Positions 7,545 to 17,154 of a stretch of 64,000 nt of DNA are shown here, one piece after another; position 1 is the first letter of the stretch; each line of letters starts with the position of its first letter. A model generated the notes under the pieces. It made no database searches and had not been told where the DNA came from. It was given only the letters and a program-made list of their open reading frames with translations. The DNA is from Microbispora hainanensis (GTDB lineage: Bacteria; Actinomycetota; Actinomycetes; Streptosporangiales; Streptosporangiaceae). Location of the stretch: positions 6,882,001 through 6,946,000 of the forward strand of contig NZ_CP108086.1 in NCBI RefSeq assembly GCF_036186745.1. Reading direction: 5' to 3'. The translations under genes were made by a program, and so were the position numbers.

Positions 7545-9090
7545 TGCGCTCCCGCTCGGCCCAGTACGGCGCGCGCAGCTCACGCTTGAGGATCTTGCCG
7601 GTGGGCGCCTTCGGCAGCTCGGCGACGAAGTCCACCGAGCGGGGCTTCTGGTAGCTCGCCAGGTGCTTGCGGGCCTGGTCGATGATCTCCTGCTCGGTGG
7701 CCTGCATACCGGGCTTGAGGACCACCACCGCCTTGACCGACTCGCCCCACTCCTCGTCCGGCACACCGATCACCGCGCACTCCAGCACGGCGGGGTGACG
7801 GGCGATGGCCTCCTCCACCTGGACGCTGTAGATGTTCTCGCCGCCGGAGATGATCATGTCCTTGGCCCGGTCGACGATGAAGACGTACCGGTCCTCGTCC
7901 CAGGTGGCGACGTCGCCGGTCCACATCCACCCGTCGCGCAGGGTCTGCGCGGTCAGGTCCGCGCGGTTCCAGTAGCCGATCATGTTCGCCTCGGAGCGGA
8001 CGACGATCTCGCCGGGCGTCTTGCCGTCCCGCGGCACCTCGTTGCCGGAGGGGTCCACCACCCGCACGGTGGTGATGAAGCCCTCGCGGCCGCAGGAGCG
8101 CAGCCGTTCCGGGCGGATGCCGGCGATGGCGCTGGCGTGGTCTTCCTGGGACAGGAAGCACATGGTGGTGCCCTCGGTCTGTCCGTACCCCTGGATGAGG
8201 GTGCACGGGAACATCTCCAGGGCCTGGCGGACGATGCTCGACGGCATGGGGCCGCCGCCGTACTGGATGTTGCGCAGGCTGGAGATGTCGTAGTTCTCGA
8301 AGCCGGGCACGGCCATCATCCAGTTGAGCATCGTGGTGATGCCGAGGAACGCGGAGACCCGTTCCGCCTCGATGATCTCCAGGGCCTGCTTGGCCTCGAA
8401 GTTCACCAGCACCAGCGGGCAGCCGTGCTTCATGTAGTTCATCGCGAGCACGATCGGGATGTGGTACATCTGCCCGGTGAGCATGTAGACGTCGCTGGGC
8501 ACGATGCGCTCGGCGACGGTCTGGTTCAGCATGCCCGCGGCGGCGCTGCGATGTGTGTGCAGCGCCCCCTTCGACTGCCCGGTGGTCCCGCCCGTGTAGA
8601 GAATGAAGAACGGGTCGTCGTCGGCGACCTTGGACGACCCCTCCGGCTCGTCGTCGGAGGACGAGGCGATCAGGCGGTCGAGGCTTCCGTCGCTGTCGTC
8701 GCCGAACTGCAGCCAGTTCGGCACGTCGACCTCACGCTGGAGCTGCTCGATGACGCCCGACCACTCGGACGCGCTGATCACGGCCTTTGGCGAGGCGTCC
8801 AGCACGATGGAGGCGAGCTCGGGGACGGCCAGGCGCCAGTTGAGCGGCTGGGTCACCAGCCCGGCGCGGCCGGCCGCGAAGTACAGCGCCTGGTATTCCA
8901 CGCAGTTGCGCGACAGCATCGCGACCCGGTCGCCCGGCTGCAGGCCGAGGCCGCGCAGCCCGTTGGCCAGCCTGCGCACCATCGCGTCGAAGTCGCGCCA
9001 GGACACGCGGCGGTCGTTCGGCACGTCGTAGACGGCCTGCCCGTTGGGGGTCAGCGCGGCCCACTTGGCGGGGATGAGCCCTTGGTTCAT
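7537..9090 (-). CDS. Long/medium-chain fatty-acid-type acyl-CoA synthetase
   Basis: The 517-residue AMP-forming ligase shows the P-loop FILYTGGTTGQSKG near residue 160, the IQGYGQTEGTT motif near residue 275, a MWTGDVATWDEDRYVF hinge, and the C-terminal APTGKILKREL, whose Lys catalyses adenylation. It activates a carboxylic acid to an acyl-CoA. It is the second ligase of the operon and is clearly distinct from the one at 3972-5567, so the pathway probably needs two activation steps or accepts two substrates. The start ATG 9090 follows an AGGCAGGTG ribosome site, 22 bp after the upstream SnoaL-like gene. Confidence 0.9.
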   Translation of the reverse strand: MNQGLIPAKWAALTPNGQAVYDVPNDRRVSWRDFDAMVRRLANGLRGLGLQPGDRVAMLSRNCVEYQALYFAAGRAGLVTQPLNWRLAVPELASIVLDASPKAVISASEWSGVIEQLQREVDVPNWLQFGDDSDGSLDRLIASSSDDEPEGSSKVADDDPFFILYTGGTTGQSKGALHTHRSAAAGMLNQTVAERIVPSDVYMLTGQMYHIPIVLAMNYMKHGCPLVLVNFEAKQALEIIEAERVSAFLGITTMLNWMMAVPGFENYDISSLRNIQYGGGPMPSSIVRQALEMFPCTLIQGYGQTEGTTMCFLSQEDHASAIAGIRPERLRSCGREGFITTVRVVDPSGNEVPRDGKTPGEIVVRSEANMIGYWNRADLTAQTLRDGWMWTGDVATWDEDRYVFIVDRAKDMIISGGENIYSVQVEEAIARHPAVLECAVIGVPDEEWGESVKAVVVLKPGMQATEQEIIDQARKHLASYQKPRSVDFVAELPKAPTGKILKRELRAPYWAERERNV

Positions 9091-9112
9091 GTGAACACCT
9101 GCCTCGGAACGC

Positions 9113-9520
9113 TCAGTACGGAAGGTCGAGGGCGATGTGCCGCTTGCTCAGGCGCCACACGCCGTCCCCGCGGACCAGCTCGTCGTCGTACTTGGCGGTC
9201 GACAAGACGTTGAGCTTCTGGTCCTGGATGGCGATGAGAGTGAGATAGGAGACCGCGGTCGCGGTGTCGTCGCCGGTCTGGCGGATGATCAGGTTGGTGG
9301 TCAGGTGCCGGCGCTGGTCGTTCTGCGAGGCGAGGGAGTCCTTCATCAGCTGGACGATCGCCTCGCGCCCCTCGAAGGGGCCGATGAGGTCGCCGTCCTG
9401 GATGCGCATCGTGAGGACAGCGTCCTCGGTGAAGCAGTCGGCCATCTCCTCCATGTCGTTCTCGTCGTAGGCCAGGCTGTAGCGATTGAGAACGTTCTCG
9501 ATGGCGCCATGGTCACACAT
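9113..9520 (-). CDS. SnoaL-like/NTF2-fold protein
   Basis: This 135-residue protein has the SnoaL pattern: an AIENVLNRYSLAYDENDMEEM helix region, the FTEDAVLTM strand, then GPFEGREAIVQLMKD and repeated beta strands. The ATG at 9520 is preferred over the longer frame (9577) because AGGAAG sits 9 nt upstream. It is the first gene of the long leftward operon ending at 3218. Related small proteins act as ketosteroid-isomerase-like enzymes or cyclases. No catalytic residue assignment is secure. Confidence 0.75.
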   Translation of the reverse strand: MCDHGAIENVLNRYSLAYDENDMEEMADCFTEDAVLTMRIQDGDLIGPFEGREAIVQLMKDSLASQNDQRRHLTTNLIIRQTGDDTATAVSYLTLIAIQDQKLNVLSTAKYDDELVRGDGVWRLSKRHIALDLPY

Positions 9521-9756
9521 GCATGCTCGCTTCCTGAGGGCGGCGGAGCCCACGCACACACCGCCTTTGCTGTGCACTAGCTGCGGATCATAAGCATCAA
9601 TATTCAGCCATGTCCATACCTTGCGGAGGACTCTGAGAAACAGATGCGAAAGCGTCGTTGATCGACTGGAAGCGCAGGTCCGAGCGGTGAGCCTTGACAG
9701 AAACCATGCTCATCATATTCCTTGTTAGCTGCTTCACATCCCTTGAAGGAGAACGG

Positions 9757-11466
9757 ATGACGGTCGACACGAAGCAGGAAGAGGCCCGCACGGAGCCGGT
9801 CATCGTCGTCGGCGCCGGGCTCTCCGGTCTGGCCACGGCGCTCGGAGTAGCCCTGCACGGGCGGCCTGCGATCGTCCTCGAAGCCAGCGAGCTCGTTGGG
9901 GGCGCGGCGGCGTACTCGGGCGGCCAGGTGTGGTGCGGCGCGAACCACGTCGCCGCCAGGGAGGGGATCAACGACGACCTGAGCACCACGGAGCGCTACG
10001 TCAGGGCCATCGCCCACGAACACCCCGAGGTCCTCGACGAGCAGGCGTTGCTGCGCTGGCTGAACACCTCACCACTGGCGGTCAAACACTGGGAGGACGT
10101 CGGGGCCATCCGGTGGACCGTCATCCCCGGGCTCGCGGACTACCACAACGAGGCGGACGGCGCGCTCGATGCCGGGCGTTACCTGACCAACGAGGTGATC
10201 GACGGCAGCGTGCTCGGCGAGTGGCGGGAGCGGCTGCGGGTCAGCCCCTACTTCCCCATCGGCACCACCTACCGGGACATGCTGCTGAAGGGCCGCCGGG
10301 CCTCGTACGTCGAAGACTCCGAGGAAGACACCACGATCGCCGACCACGCGGGGGTGCCCGCCTTCGGCCAGGCCGGCGGGCGCGAGCACCACCACCGGCA
10401 GGCGGCGGGCGGCGACCCGCTGACCTTCGGGACCGGCGTCGTCGCGTGCTTCCTGGCCCGGCTGCTCAAGGAGGACCTGGTCGAGATCAGGCTCTCCCAC
10501 CGGGTCATGGAGCTGCTGCGCGACGACGGCGGACGGGTCGTCGGCGCCCGCGCCGAGGGGCCGCAGGGGCCCGTCGAGCTGCGCGGCCCGGTCGTGCTCG
10601 CCACCAGCACCTATGACTGGGACCCCGAGCTGGTCCGCGAGTTCCTGGGGCTCGACCCCGAGGACTTCGGCAGCGTGGCCCCCGAGTCACTGCGCGGCGA
10701 CGGCATCAGGCTCGCCGCCTCGGTCGGCGGCGCGATCGCGAAGATCCCGGCGACCAGCGTCCCGATCCTGCCCGGCTGGAAGTCGCAGGTGGGCACCGGC
10801 TACGGCTACGGTCCCGAGTTCGCGATGCCGCACAGCATGATCGTCGACCGTACGGGGCGGCGCTACTGCAACGACTCCTACTGGGTCGACATCGTGGCGA
10901 AGACCCTCGACCGGGACGACAGGCACCTGCCCTTCTTCCTGATCTGGGACGACCGGCACCGCCAGAAGTACGGGCTCGCGGCCACGCCCCCGGGCGGCGA
11001 GTATCCCGAGGGCTGGGTCGTCTCCAAGCCGACGCTGCGCGAGCTGGGCGAGGCGCTCGGCATCGACGGCGAGCAGCTGGAGCTGACCGCGGCCAGGTTC
11101 AGCGAGCACGCCGCCCGCGGCGAGGACCCGGACTTCGGGCGCGGCACCGTCACCTACGTCAATCGGTTCGCCGGGGACCCGCAGAACCAGCCGAACCCGG
11201 TGCTCGGGGAGATCAGCCGGCCGCCGTTCCACGGCCTGCGGCTGAAGTTCGTCGGCACCGGGATCGGGTCGAGCGGGGTCCGCATCGACGGCGACGGCCA
11301 CGTGCTCGACGACGCCGGCGCCGCGATCCCCGGCCTGTACGCCGTGGGGTCCGTCGCGGCGCTCACCACGATGGGCAGCGGCTACAACAGCGGCTTCGCC
11401 CTCGGCCGGGGCATCACCCTGGCCTACCTCGTCTCGGGCGAGCTGGGCGGCGCGTCCACTCCCTGA
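9757..11466 (+). CDS. FAD-dependent oxidoreductase, 3-ketosteroid-dehydrogenase / fumarate-reductase-like
   Basis: The 569-residue flavoprotein has an N-terminal FAD motif VIVVGAGLSGLATALG at about residues 16-31, a GGAAAYSGGQVW motif that follows it, and the C-terminal GLYAVGSVAALTTMGSGYNSGFALGRG segment typical of 3-ketosteroid delta-1-dehydrogenases. It would introduce a double bond next to a ketone. The start at 9757 is chosen because GAAGGAG lies 7-8 nt upstream; the frame is open further but unsupported. It is transcribed divergently from the ligase/hydratase operon. A steroid or terpenoid-like substrate is suggested but not proven. Confidence 0.85.
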   Translation: MTVDTKQEEARTEPVIVVGAGLSGLATALGVALHGRPAIVLEASELVGGAAAYSGGQVWCGANHVAAREGINDDLSTTERYVRAIAHEHPEVLDEQALLRWLNTSPLAVKHWEDVGAIRWTVIPGLADYHNEADGALDAGRYLTNEVIDGSVLGEWRERLRVSPYFPIGTTYRDMLLKGRRASYVEDSEEDTTIADHAGVPAFGQAGGREHHHRQAAGGDPLTFGTGVVACFLARLLKEDLVEIRLSHRVMELLRDDGGRVVGARAEGPQGPVELRGPVVLATSTYDWDPELVREFLGLDPEDFGSVAPESLRGDGIRLAASVGGAIAKIPATSVPILPGWKSQVGTGYGYGPEFAMPHSMIVDRTGRRYCNDSYWVDIVAKTLDRDDRHLPFFLIWDDRHRQKYGLAATPPGGEYPEGWVVSKPTLRELGEALGIDGEQLELTAARFSEHAARGEDPDFGRGTVTYVNRFAGDPQNQPNPVLGEISRPPFHGLRLKFVGTGIGSSGVRIDGDGHVLDDAGAAIPGLYAVGSVAALTTMGSGYNSGFALGRGITLAYLVSGELGGASTP

Positions 11467-11497
11467 ACGCGTCCTTCTCCCTTCTCCCTTCTCCCCC

Positions 11498-11538
11498 GAC
11501 CGTACGGCCGCGACCACGACCAGCCCGGCCGTACGGTC
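11498..11538 (+). terminator. Hairpin terminator after the flavoprotein gene
   Basis: A 13-bp perfect inverted repeat (GACCGTACGGCCG at 11498-11510, complement at 11526-11538) with a 15-nt loop lies 32 bp after the flavoprotein stop and ahead of the MFS start. There is no U-tract, as is common in high-GC actinomycetes. A short CCCTTCT microsatellite precedes it. Confidence 0.55.
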
Positions 11539-11593
11539 CGTTCGCCGCCCGGTGCGGGCCGGACCGCGACAGCCGTACAAGAAACGGAGAACT

Positions 11594-12886
11594 GTGAAGG
11601 CAGACCGGACGTCCGTGGCGACGAAGGCCGGCCGGAACGCCGCGGGTGTCCGCCCGTTGCCCGCCTGGCTGCTCCTGCTGACCGTGACCGTCATCGGGCT
11701 GAACCTGCGAGCCGGCATGGGTAGCATCCCCCCGCTGCTCGGGCGGATCAGCGACGACCTGCGCCTGCCCGCCACCGCGCAGGCGCTGCTCACCTCCGCC
11801 CAGGTCGTCTTCATCGGGCTGTCCGCCCTGGTCGTACGCCGCCTGGCCGCGCGCACGGGCGCGGAGAGCGCGACGGCCGTGCTGCTCGGGGCGCTCTCCC
11901 TGAGCTGCCTCATGCGGTTCCAGGCCACCTCGATCGCCGTGCTGCTGGTGTCGGCGGCCTTGGCCGGCCTCGGCATGGGCGGAGTGTCCGTGCTGATACC
12001 CGGCCTCATCACCCATCACCTGCCCCGCCTGCCCGGCCTGGCGACCGGCCTGTATTCGACGGCGATGGCGGGCGGGGTCGCCCTCGCGGCCTGGACCGCC
12101 GGGCCGCTCGCCGAACGGCTCGGCGGCTGGCGGCCCGCCCTCGGGGCCTGGGGCGTCGCCGCCGCGCTGACCGCGCTCGCGTGGCTCGCCCTGCTCCCCC
12201 GCCTGTCCCGTACGCCCGCCGCCGAGGCGGCGCGGGAGAAGCCGCGACGGTCCCCGTGGAAGAGCGCGACGGCCCGCTGGATCACCCTCTACACGGTGCT
12301 GCAGACGATCGTCGGGTTCAGCGGCCTGGCATGGATCGCCCCCTCGTACGTGGAACGCGGGCTGCCGGCGCAGGACGGGGCGGCGCTGTTCAGCCTCTTC
12401 CAGCTCGTCCAGTTGGTCGCGATGCTCACCCTGCCCCCGATAACCGACCACACCCGGGACCGGCGGCCCCTCCTGGCCGTCTCCCTGGCGTGTGTCGCCC
12501 TCGGGCTGGCGGGGATGGTGGCCGCGCCGGCGGCGCTCGCGATCCCCGCCGTCGGCCTGTTCGGCCTCGGCATCGGCGGCAGCTTCTCCCTCGGGCTGGT
12601 CCTGATCATCGACGCCGCCGCGGACCGGGACGAGGCCACCCAGCTCAGCGCCATGGTCACCCTCGTCGGCTACATCGGCGGGGCCTCGGGCCCGCTGATG
12701 CTGGGCCTGCTGCACGACCTCACCGGCGGCTTCGACGCCGGCTACGCCACGCTGCTGGTCATCAGCCTGGTCATCCTGTGCATCGTGCCCGTCTTCCGGC
12801 CGGGCCGCGGGCTCGGCTCCCCGCTCCCCGCACGCCCCGCCGCGTCGCCGGGCCGGACGGCGGAAAGCTCGCCGGGCGAGGGGTGA
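11594..12886 (+). CDS. MFS transporter, CynX/NimT-like
   Basis: The 430-residue membrane protein has about 12 hydrophobic segments. Its opening TM1 motif, TVTVIGLNLRAGMGSIPPLL, is characteristic of CynX/NimT (cyanate/2-nitroimidazole) transporters. Short cytoplasmic loops such as RRLAART and a central break near residue 205 separate two six-helix halves. The start is GTG 11594, where GGAGAA lies 3-8 nt upstream. It could export or import a small organic anion linked to the adjacent catabolic genes. It converges on the decayed OYE gene. Confidence 0.87.
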   Translation: MKADRTSVATKAGRNAAGVRPLPAWLLLLTVTVIGLNLRAGMGSIPPLLGRISDDLRLPATAQALLTSAQVVFIGLSALVVRRLAARTGAESATAVLLGALSLSCLMRFQATSIAVLLVSAALAGLGMGGVSVLIPGLITHHLPRLPGLATGLYSTAMAGGVALAAWTAGPLAERLGGWRPALGAWGVAAALTALAWLALLPRLSRTPAAEAAREKPRRSPWKSATARWITLYTVLQTIVGFSGLAWIAPSYVERGLPAQDGAALFSLFQLVQLVAMLTLPPITDHTRDRRPLLAVSLACVALGLAGMVAAPAALAIPAVGLFGLGIGGSFSLGLVLIIDAAADRDEATQLSAMVTLVGYIGGASGPLMLGLLHDLTGGFDAGYATLLVISLVILCIVPVFRPGRGLGSPLPARPAASPGRTAESSPGEG

Positions 12887-12975
12887 GCCCCGGCCGCACC
12901 GGAGCACCCGGGCGGCGAGGTGTGCCAGGAGCCGGCATCCGTCACCGGTGGCGTCTCCGGCGCGGGCGCCTTCCC

Positions 12976-14569
12976 CTACTTCTGCAGCTCCTTCGCCAGC
13001 GCGTACGCCTGGCGGGTGGCGGCGACCAGCCGGCGCGGGGCGAACGCGTCGCCGAGCGCGTGCACCTCCGGATGCCGCGACCGGAGCGCCTGGTAGAGCG
13101 CGTCGTCCGCGTCGCCTCCGCACGCCAGGACAACCGAGTCGACGCCGGCGATCTCCTCGGTCCGCCTGGAGTAGACGTTGGCCACCCGGACGGCTCCGTC
13201 CGAGATCCCGGTCACCTCCTCCAGGAAGCGGAGCCGCACGTCCCGAGAGTACAGCCGGGCGAGGATGCCGCCCACGATGTAGCGGCCGAGCAACTGGGCG
13301 GGCCCCGGCGTCGCGTACACGAGCATCACCTCGTGCCCGCGCTCGCTGAGGTAGTCGGCCACGCTCAGCGGCGGCAGATGGTCGTCCTGGGCCACGACGA
13401 CGACGCGCCGCCCGACGGCCGCGCCGCGCAGCACCGCACGGATGTCGTGGACGTTCGCGCCGTCGACCCCGTCGATCGGCGGCCGGTGCGGGGTCACGCC
13501 CGTCGCTACCGCCACCACGTCCGCGCCGGCCGCCAGGACCGCGTCGGCGTCGGCCCGTATGCCGAACCGGATCTCGACGCCCGCCCGCTCCAGCCGGCGC
13601 GCCTGCCAGTCGAGGTAGCGGCGGTACTGGTCGTAGCTGGGAGCCTCGGCCGCGATGCGCAACTGCCCGCCGAGCTCGCCGTCCGCCTCCCACAGGCTGA
13701 CCGTGTGCCCGCTCTCGGCGGCGAGCGCGGCGAGCTCCATGCCCGCCGGTCCGCCGCCCACGACGAGAACGCGGCGCGGGCGCGCCGCGCGGGCCCACGG
13801 CCCGTCGACCTCCTGGCCCGCGTGCGGGTTGACCGCGCAGCCGAACGGCAGCCCCTCGACGTAGCGGCGGCTGATGCAGTCGTTGCCGCCGATGCACGGC
13901 CTGATCTCGTCGAGGCGGTTCTCCCGCGCCTTGGTCAGCATCTCGCCCTCCGCGATGAGGGCACGGGCCATGCCGACGACGTCCGCGTGGCCGTCCGCGA
14001 GCACCCGCTCGGCGACGTCGACCGAGGTGACCCGGCTGGTGTAGACGACGGGGATGCGCACGCTCCTGCGGATGTCGCCCGCGAGCGCGGACCACTGAGC
14101 CGGGGCGTAGTACTGCGGCTGGATGTAGCTGGGGTCGCCCCAGGTCGAGCCGACGACGACGTGCAGGAAGTCGACGAGCCCGGTGGACTCCAGATACTGC
14201 GCGATCTCGACGCCGTCCGCGGCGTTATAACCGCCCGGCGCCTCCTCGTACGCGTTGAAGCGCACGCCGAGCATCATGCCGTCGCCGATCTCCTCGCGTA
14301 CGGCCGTCAGCACCTCGACCGCGAACCTGGCCCGGTTCTCCAGCGAGCCGCCGTACTCGTCGTCGCGCTGGCGCCGATAATCCTGAGCTGGGACGTCAGC
14401 ACCGCGCCGCCGCGATGGACGACCTCGGCGAGCTGCTGGACCCGCTCGACGAAGAAGGGCAGCCGGTAGAAGCCGAGCGTCTCGGCGCTGTAGCCGTGCG
14501 GCTCGAACCCGGGGATGAGAAGGTTGCGGATCCGCCCGCTGCCGACGTGCCGTCCCGTGCCTCAGCCAT
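12976..14569 (-). pseudogene. Old-yellow-enzyme/2,4-dienoyl-CoA reductase-like flavoprotein, decayed
   Basis: From about 14380 down to 12976 the frame encodes the second half of an OYE-type reductase. It starts at the conserved DEYGGSLENRARF motif and continues through a Cys cluster (CIGGNDC ... CAVNP) for a 4Fe-4S centre and a GGGPAGMELAALAA dinucleotide fold. The beginning lies in another frame: between 14555 and 14385 one reads LLIPGFEPHGYSAETLGFY and VVHRGGAVLTSQL, which match OYE N-termini. That frame has an upstream TGA and no start, and jumps from LTSQL to the DEYGG region, so roughly 100 residues of the barrel are missing. The intact family uses FMN, FAD and 4Fe-4S to reduce enoyl bonds. 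Confidence 0.82.
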
Positions 14570-14622
14570 GGTCGTGTTCCTCCTGGAGTCGCCGCACGGG
14601 ATCACCATGCCAAACACTACTA

Positions 14623-14636
14623 ACTATTATAATAGT
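14623..14636. promoter_or_regulatory. Palindromic promoter core ACTATTATAATAGT
   Basis: A perfect 14-bp palindrome contains TATAAT on both strands (+ strand 14628-14633, - strand 14626-14631). It lies 54 bp upstream of the decayed OYE start. It is one of very few AT-rich spots nearby, so a -10 region for that gene is likely. No clear -35 is visible. Confidence 0.45.
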
Positions 14637-14717
14637 ATGGTTCAAGCGGGAGGAGCCGGAACGGCGGCGACCGGGCAGGGTTGCGGAGCGCACTCTCGGC
14701 AAGCCGTATGTATGGCG

Positions 14718-14736
14718 TAATGGTTCGCATAGATAG
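14718..14736. promoter_or_regulatory. Second copy of the ATGGTTCGCATAGATA operator-like site
   Basis: Sixteen bases at 14720-14735 match 2378-2393 exactly in inverted orientation. Here the palindrome is imperfect (TAATG-GTTCG-CATAG). It lies upstream of the decayed OYE gene on the minus side, with nothing recognisable on the plus side. A 16-bp match between two promoter regions about 12 kb apart is unlikely by chance. Confidence 0.5.
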
Positions 14737-15358
14737 CTCTTGCCTGTGACCGCCGCGCTTCGGCCTGGCTGTCATGAACGACGTCCCGCCCGTCCCGCCC
14801 GGCCCGCCCGGCTCACCGCGTCGCGCGGGGGACACGGGCAGACGCGCGCGGCATCGGGCATATGTGGAAGGCGACGAGCGGACGCGGGAGCAGGTGAGGG
14901 CGGCACGCGATGCCGGCTACTCATCGGTCTGAGTTTTCAGGACTGCCCGGGCAGCAGGCCGGCCCCGCAGCCGCTGCCGGCGCGCGCCGCTCGATGGCGA
15001 CATGGACTTCGGCGCCGACATGTTCCTGCTGCCGCTGATGGCGGGGCCCCGCCGATCCGGCGCGCCGTACGGCGAATTCAGCGAGAGGAAATCGAGCGGC
15101 TCGGCCGCACGCGAGACCGCGACGTGGTCACCCGACGCGAGCCGCTGATCGATGACGACGCGGACAAGGCCCGCACCGGGGCCGACTGCTCGCGGCGCCC
15201 TCGGCGACCTCGTCAGCGCACGAGTCGCGGCCCTCCCTGACCGTGACCAGGAGAGGTCCCGCGTACGGCGGGGGAAGGCTCAGCGAGGGCGCTTCTCGTG
15301 CCTGGAATGAGACCGCGAACCGGCCGGTGCGAGATGACCCGGGCGGTCGCCGCGGCTC

Positions 15359-16087
15359 TCAGTGCCAGCCCACCACCTCGTTCATGAGGACGGGGTGGCG
15401 ACGCTTCACGTAGTTCGCGTACTCCTCCATGTGCTCGCGCATCAACCGCTCGGCCGAGTCGGCGTCGCCCTCCTCGATCGCGAGGGCGATCTGAGCGTGG
15501 ACGTCGCGCACCTCGGAGCGCCGCGATTTGGGGAACAGCACCCCGCTGACCTTGGCCCGGAACATCTCGCTCAGCGCGCCACCGAACAGGTTGAGCATGC
15601 CGTTGCCCGACATGGACGCCACGAACTGGTGGAAGTCCCTAGTCGAGTCGAAGTAGCGCGGCTCGTCGTCGACCGGTGTGCCCTCGGCTATCCGGCGCAG
15701 CTCGGCCAGCTTCGCCGGGTCGCGCCGCTCCGCGGCCAGGCGCGCCATCACCGGCTCCATCACCAGCCGGGCCTCCACCAGCTCGCGGAAGGTCATCTGC
15801 TGCGCCTGGAAGTACAGCGTGGCCATCTGGCCGAAGGCGACGGGGCTCACCCCGGTCACGATCGGGCCGCCGCGCGGGCCCGGCTTGAGCATGATCAGCC
15901 CGTGCACCTCGAGAATCCGCAGCGCCTCGCGCAGCGAGCCGCGGCCGACGCCGTACTCCTCGAGCATCTGCGACTCGGGAGGCAGGGGCGTGCCCGGGGG
16001 CATCCGCTCCGCGCCGATTTTGCGCACGATGTCCTGAGCAACCGCCTCGGCCACCTTGAGCCCCCGTTTGATGTGCGGCTGAGACAT
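15359..16087 (-). CDS. FadR-subfamily GntR transcriptional regulator
   Basis: The 242-residue regulator has an N-terminal winged helix at about residues 10-75 (PPESQMLEEYGVGRGSLREA is the recognition region) and a C-terminal all-helical FCD domain. In the FCD half, the helix FDSTRDFHQFVA and the later His residues in DVHAQIA and REHMEEY fit the metal/ligand site of the subfamily. Such proteins sense carboxylates or acyl-CoAs and usually repress. It is paralogous to the regulator at 17194-17931, with which it shares the LKPGPxGGPxxT wing. Control of the nearby acyl-CoA genes is inferred from position. Confidence 0.9.
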   Translation of the reverse strand: MSQPHIKRGLKVAEAVAQDIVRKIGAERMPPGTPLPPESQMLEEYGVGRGSLREALRILEVHGLIMLKPGPRGGPIVTGVSPVAFGQMATLYFQAQQMTFRELVEARLVMEPVMARLAAERRDPAKLAELRRIAEGTPVDDEPRYFDSTRDFHQFVASMSGNGMLNLFGGALSEMFRAKVSGVLFPKSRRSEVRDVHAQIALAIEEGDADSAERLMREHMEEYANYVKRRHPVLMNEVVGWH

Positions 16088-16112
16088 TTCACCCCTCTAA
16101 GCCAACCCGTCG

Positions 16113-16132
16113 ATCATTACCAATACAATGAT
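16113..16132. promoter_or_regulatory. Candidate autoregulatory operator ATCATT-N8-AATGAT
   Basis: A 20-bp inverted repeat with perfect 6-bp arms lies 26 bp upstream of the leftward GntR start, within an AT-rich patch (16110-16145). Position and symmetry fit an autoregulatory site. Its centre contains ATTACCA, which also appears on the minus strand at the second GntR promoter (17155-17176). Confidence 0.45.
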
Positions 16133-17154
16133 ACATATATTTTCGCACGGTCCGCGGATACATGCCACGCCTCGTCATACGAGAGCCTCACGGCGAGGCG
16201 GGCACCCCATGCGCCGAACGAGGGAGAACGATCCGCCCACTCGCTCGGCGCGCTGCGAGTCGTTGACCATAAATTCGATCACAGCTTAAGTGACCGGTCA
16301 ACGCAGACGGAAACGTTCATGAAGCGATGACCGGAGGAAGCGCCCCTCCCGTCCGCGGTACGCCATTCGACCGGACAAGACGCCAACTATTCCACGGGAT
16401 CGCGAGTACCGCAGGCTTCCTTCCGGCGCTGCGGCCGACTTGCCTTCCCGCCGGCGGCACGATCGTGCTGTTTGGCCTGCGGCTGGAACACTGCTCGCCA
16501 GCGGACATGCGGGACCAGGACCGGTCGGGACGGGCACGACCGCAACGGGCTTCTTCTCAGGCGCGGCCAGCATCTCCTCACGGAGGAAGCCGGTGCGGCA
16601 CGACGGCTCGCACGGACAGAGTGAGTGCGCCACGACGACGCCCGGCACCGGAGGAAGAGCAAGCGCAGGACAGTGGTGGGTATTCGGGACGGAAGATCCC
16701 ACCGAAATCGCCGCCCGAATTCCTTCACCCGGCGTTGACGGCCCTTTGTGATTTTTCTCGCTTCCGACAGGGCGGACGGTGACGGCCGCCCGCGGACGGC
16801 CCTGCAACACCGACCGAGCCCTGCGACCGCATAGGCACTCGATGCGTGCGTTCATCGACTGGGCCAGGTGATCTGGACCGTTCCCGCGCCGGCACATCCG
16901 CGAGACGCTGGTCACTCACCCTCACACACCAGTTAGAATGACTATCATTAACATGGATAATGGAACATGGACAGTTGCCGCCGTACCGCCGCACGATCTC
17001 CGCACCACGCCGCCCTCGGAAGGGATCACGAGGCGTAGGTTGCGTGACCGGCCACAAGCCGGACCACCGAGGGCCGGGCTCCCCGGCGCGGCCTGTCGCG
17101 GGAAGGAGTTCCCCGCCGTCCCTCACCGGGGCTACGAATTAGCCGATCGTTCCT
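16133..17154. other. One-kilobase intergenic region between the two GntR genes
   Basis: No gene is supportable here. The open frames lack ribosome sites, do not resemble known families and run on both strands alike. AT-rich spots occur near 16265-16290 and 16930-16965 (GACTATCATTAACATGG and surroundings), which could be promoters or regulator sites. The region separates two divergent paralogous regulators. Confidence 0.5.

Larger units (their letters stand above)
14570..15358. other. Intergenic stretch with promoter motifs, no supportable gene
   Basis: About 790 bp separate the decayed OYE gene from the first GntR gene. Two regulatory-looking sites lie at 14623-14636 and 14718-14736. The rest is GC-rich and open in several frames by composition, without ribosome sites or recognisable domains. 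Short protein-like stretches near 14870-14930 and 15000-15080 might be vestiges but cannot be assigned. Confidence 0.5.

Noticed and set aside
14618..14630. CTACTAACTAT near the decayed OYE promoter resembles half of the 47911 operator (CCTACTAACTAT).
   Set aside because: The matching GTAGG arm is missing, so it is not a palindrome of the same type; probably coincidence in an AT-rich patch.
14740..15240. A 166-codon plus-strand open frame after the decayed OYE gene.
   Set aside because: Arg/Ala/Pro-rich, no ribosome site, no recognisable motif; a composition artefact.
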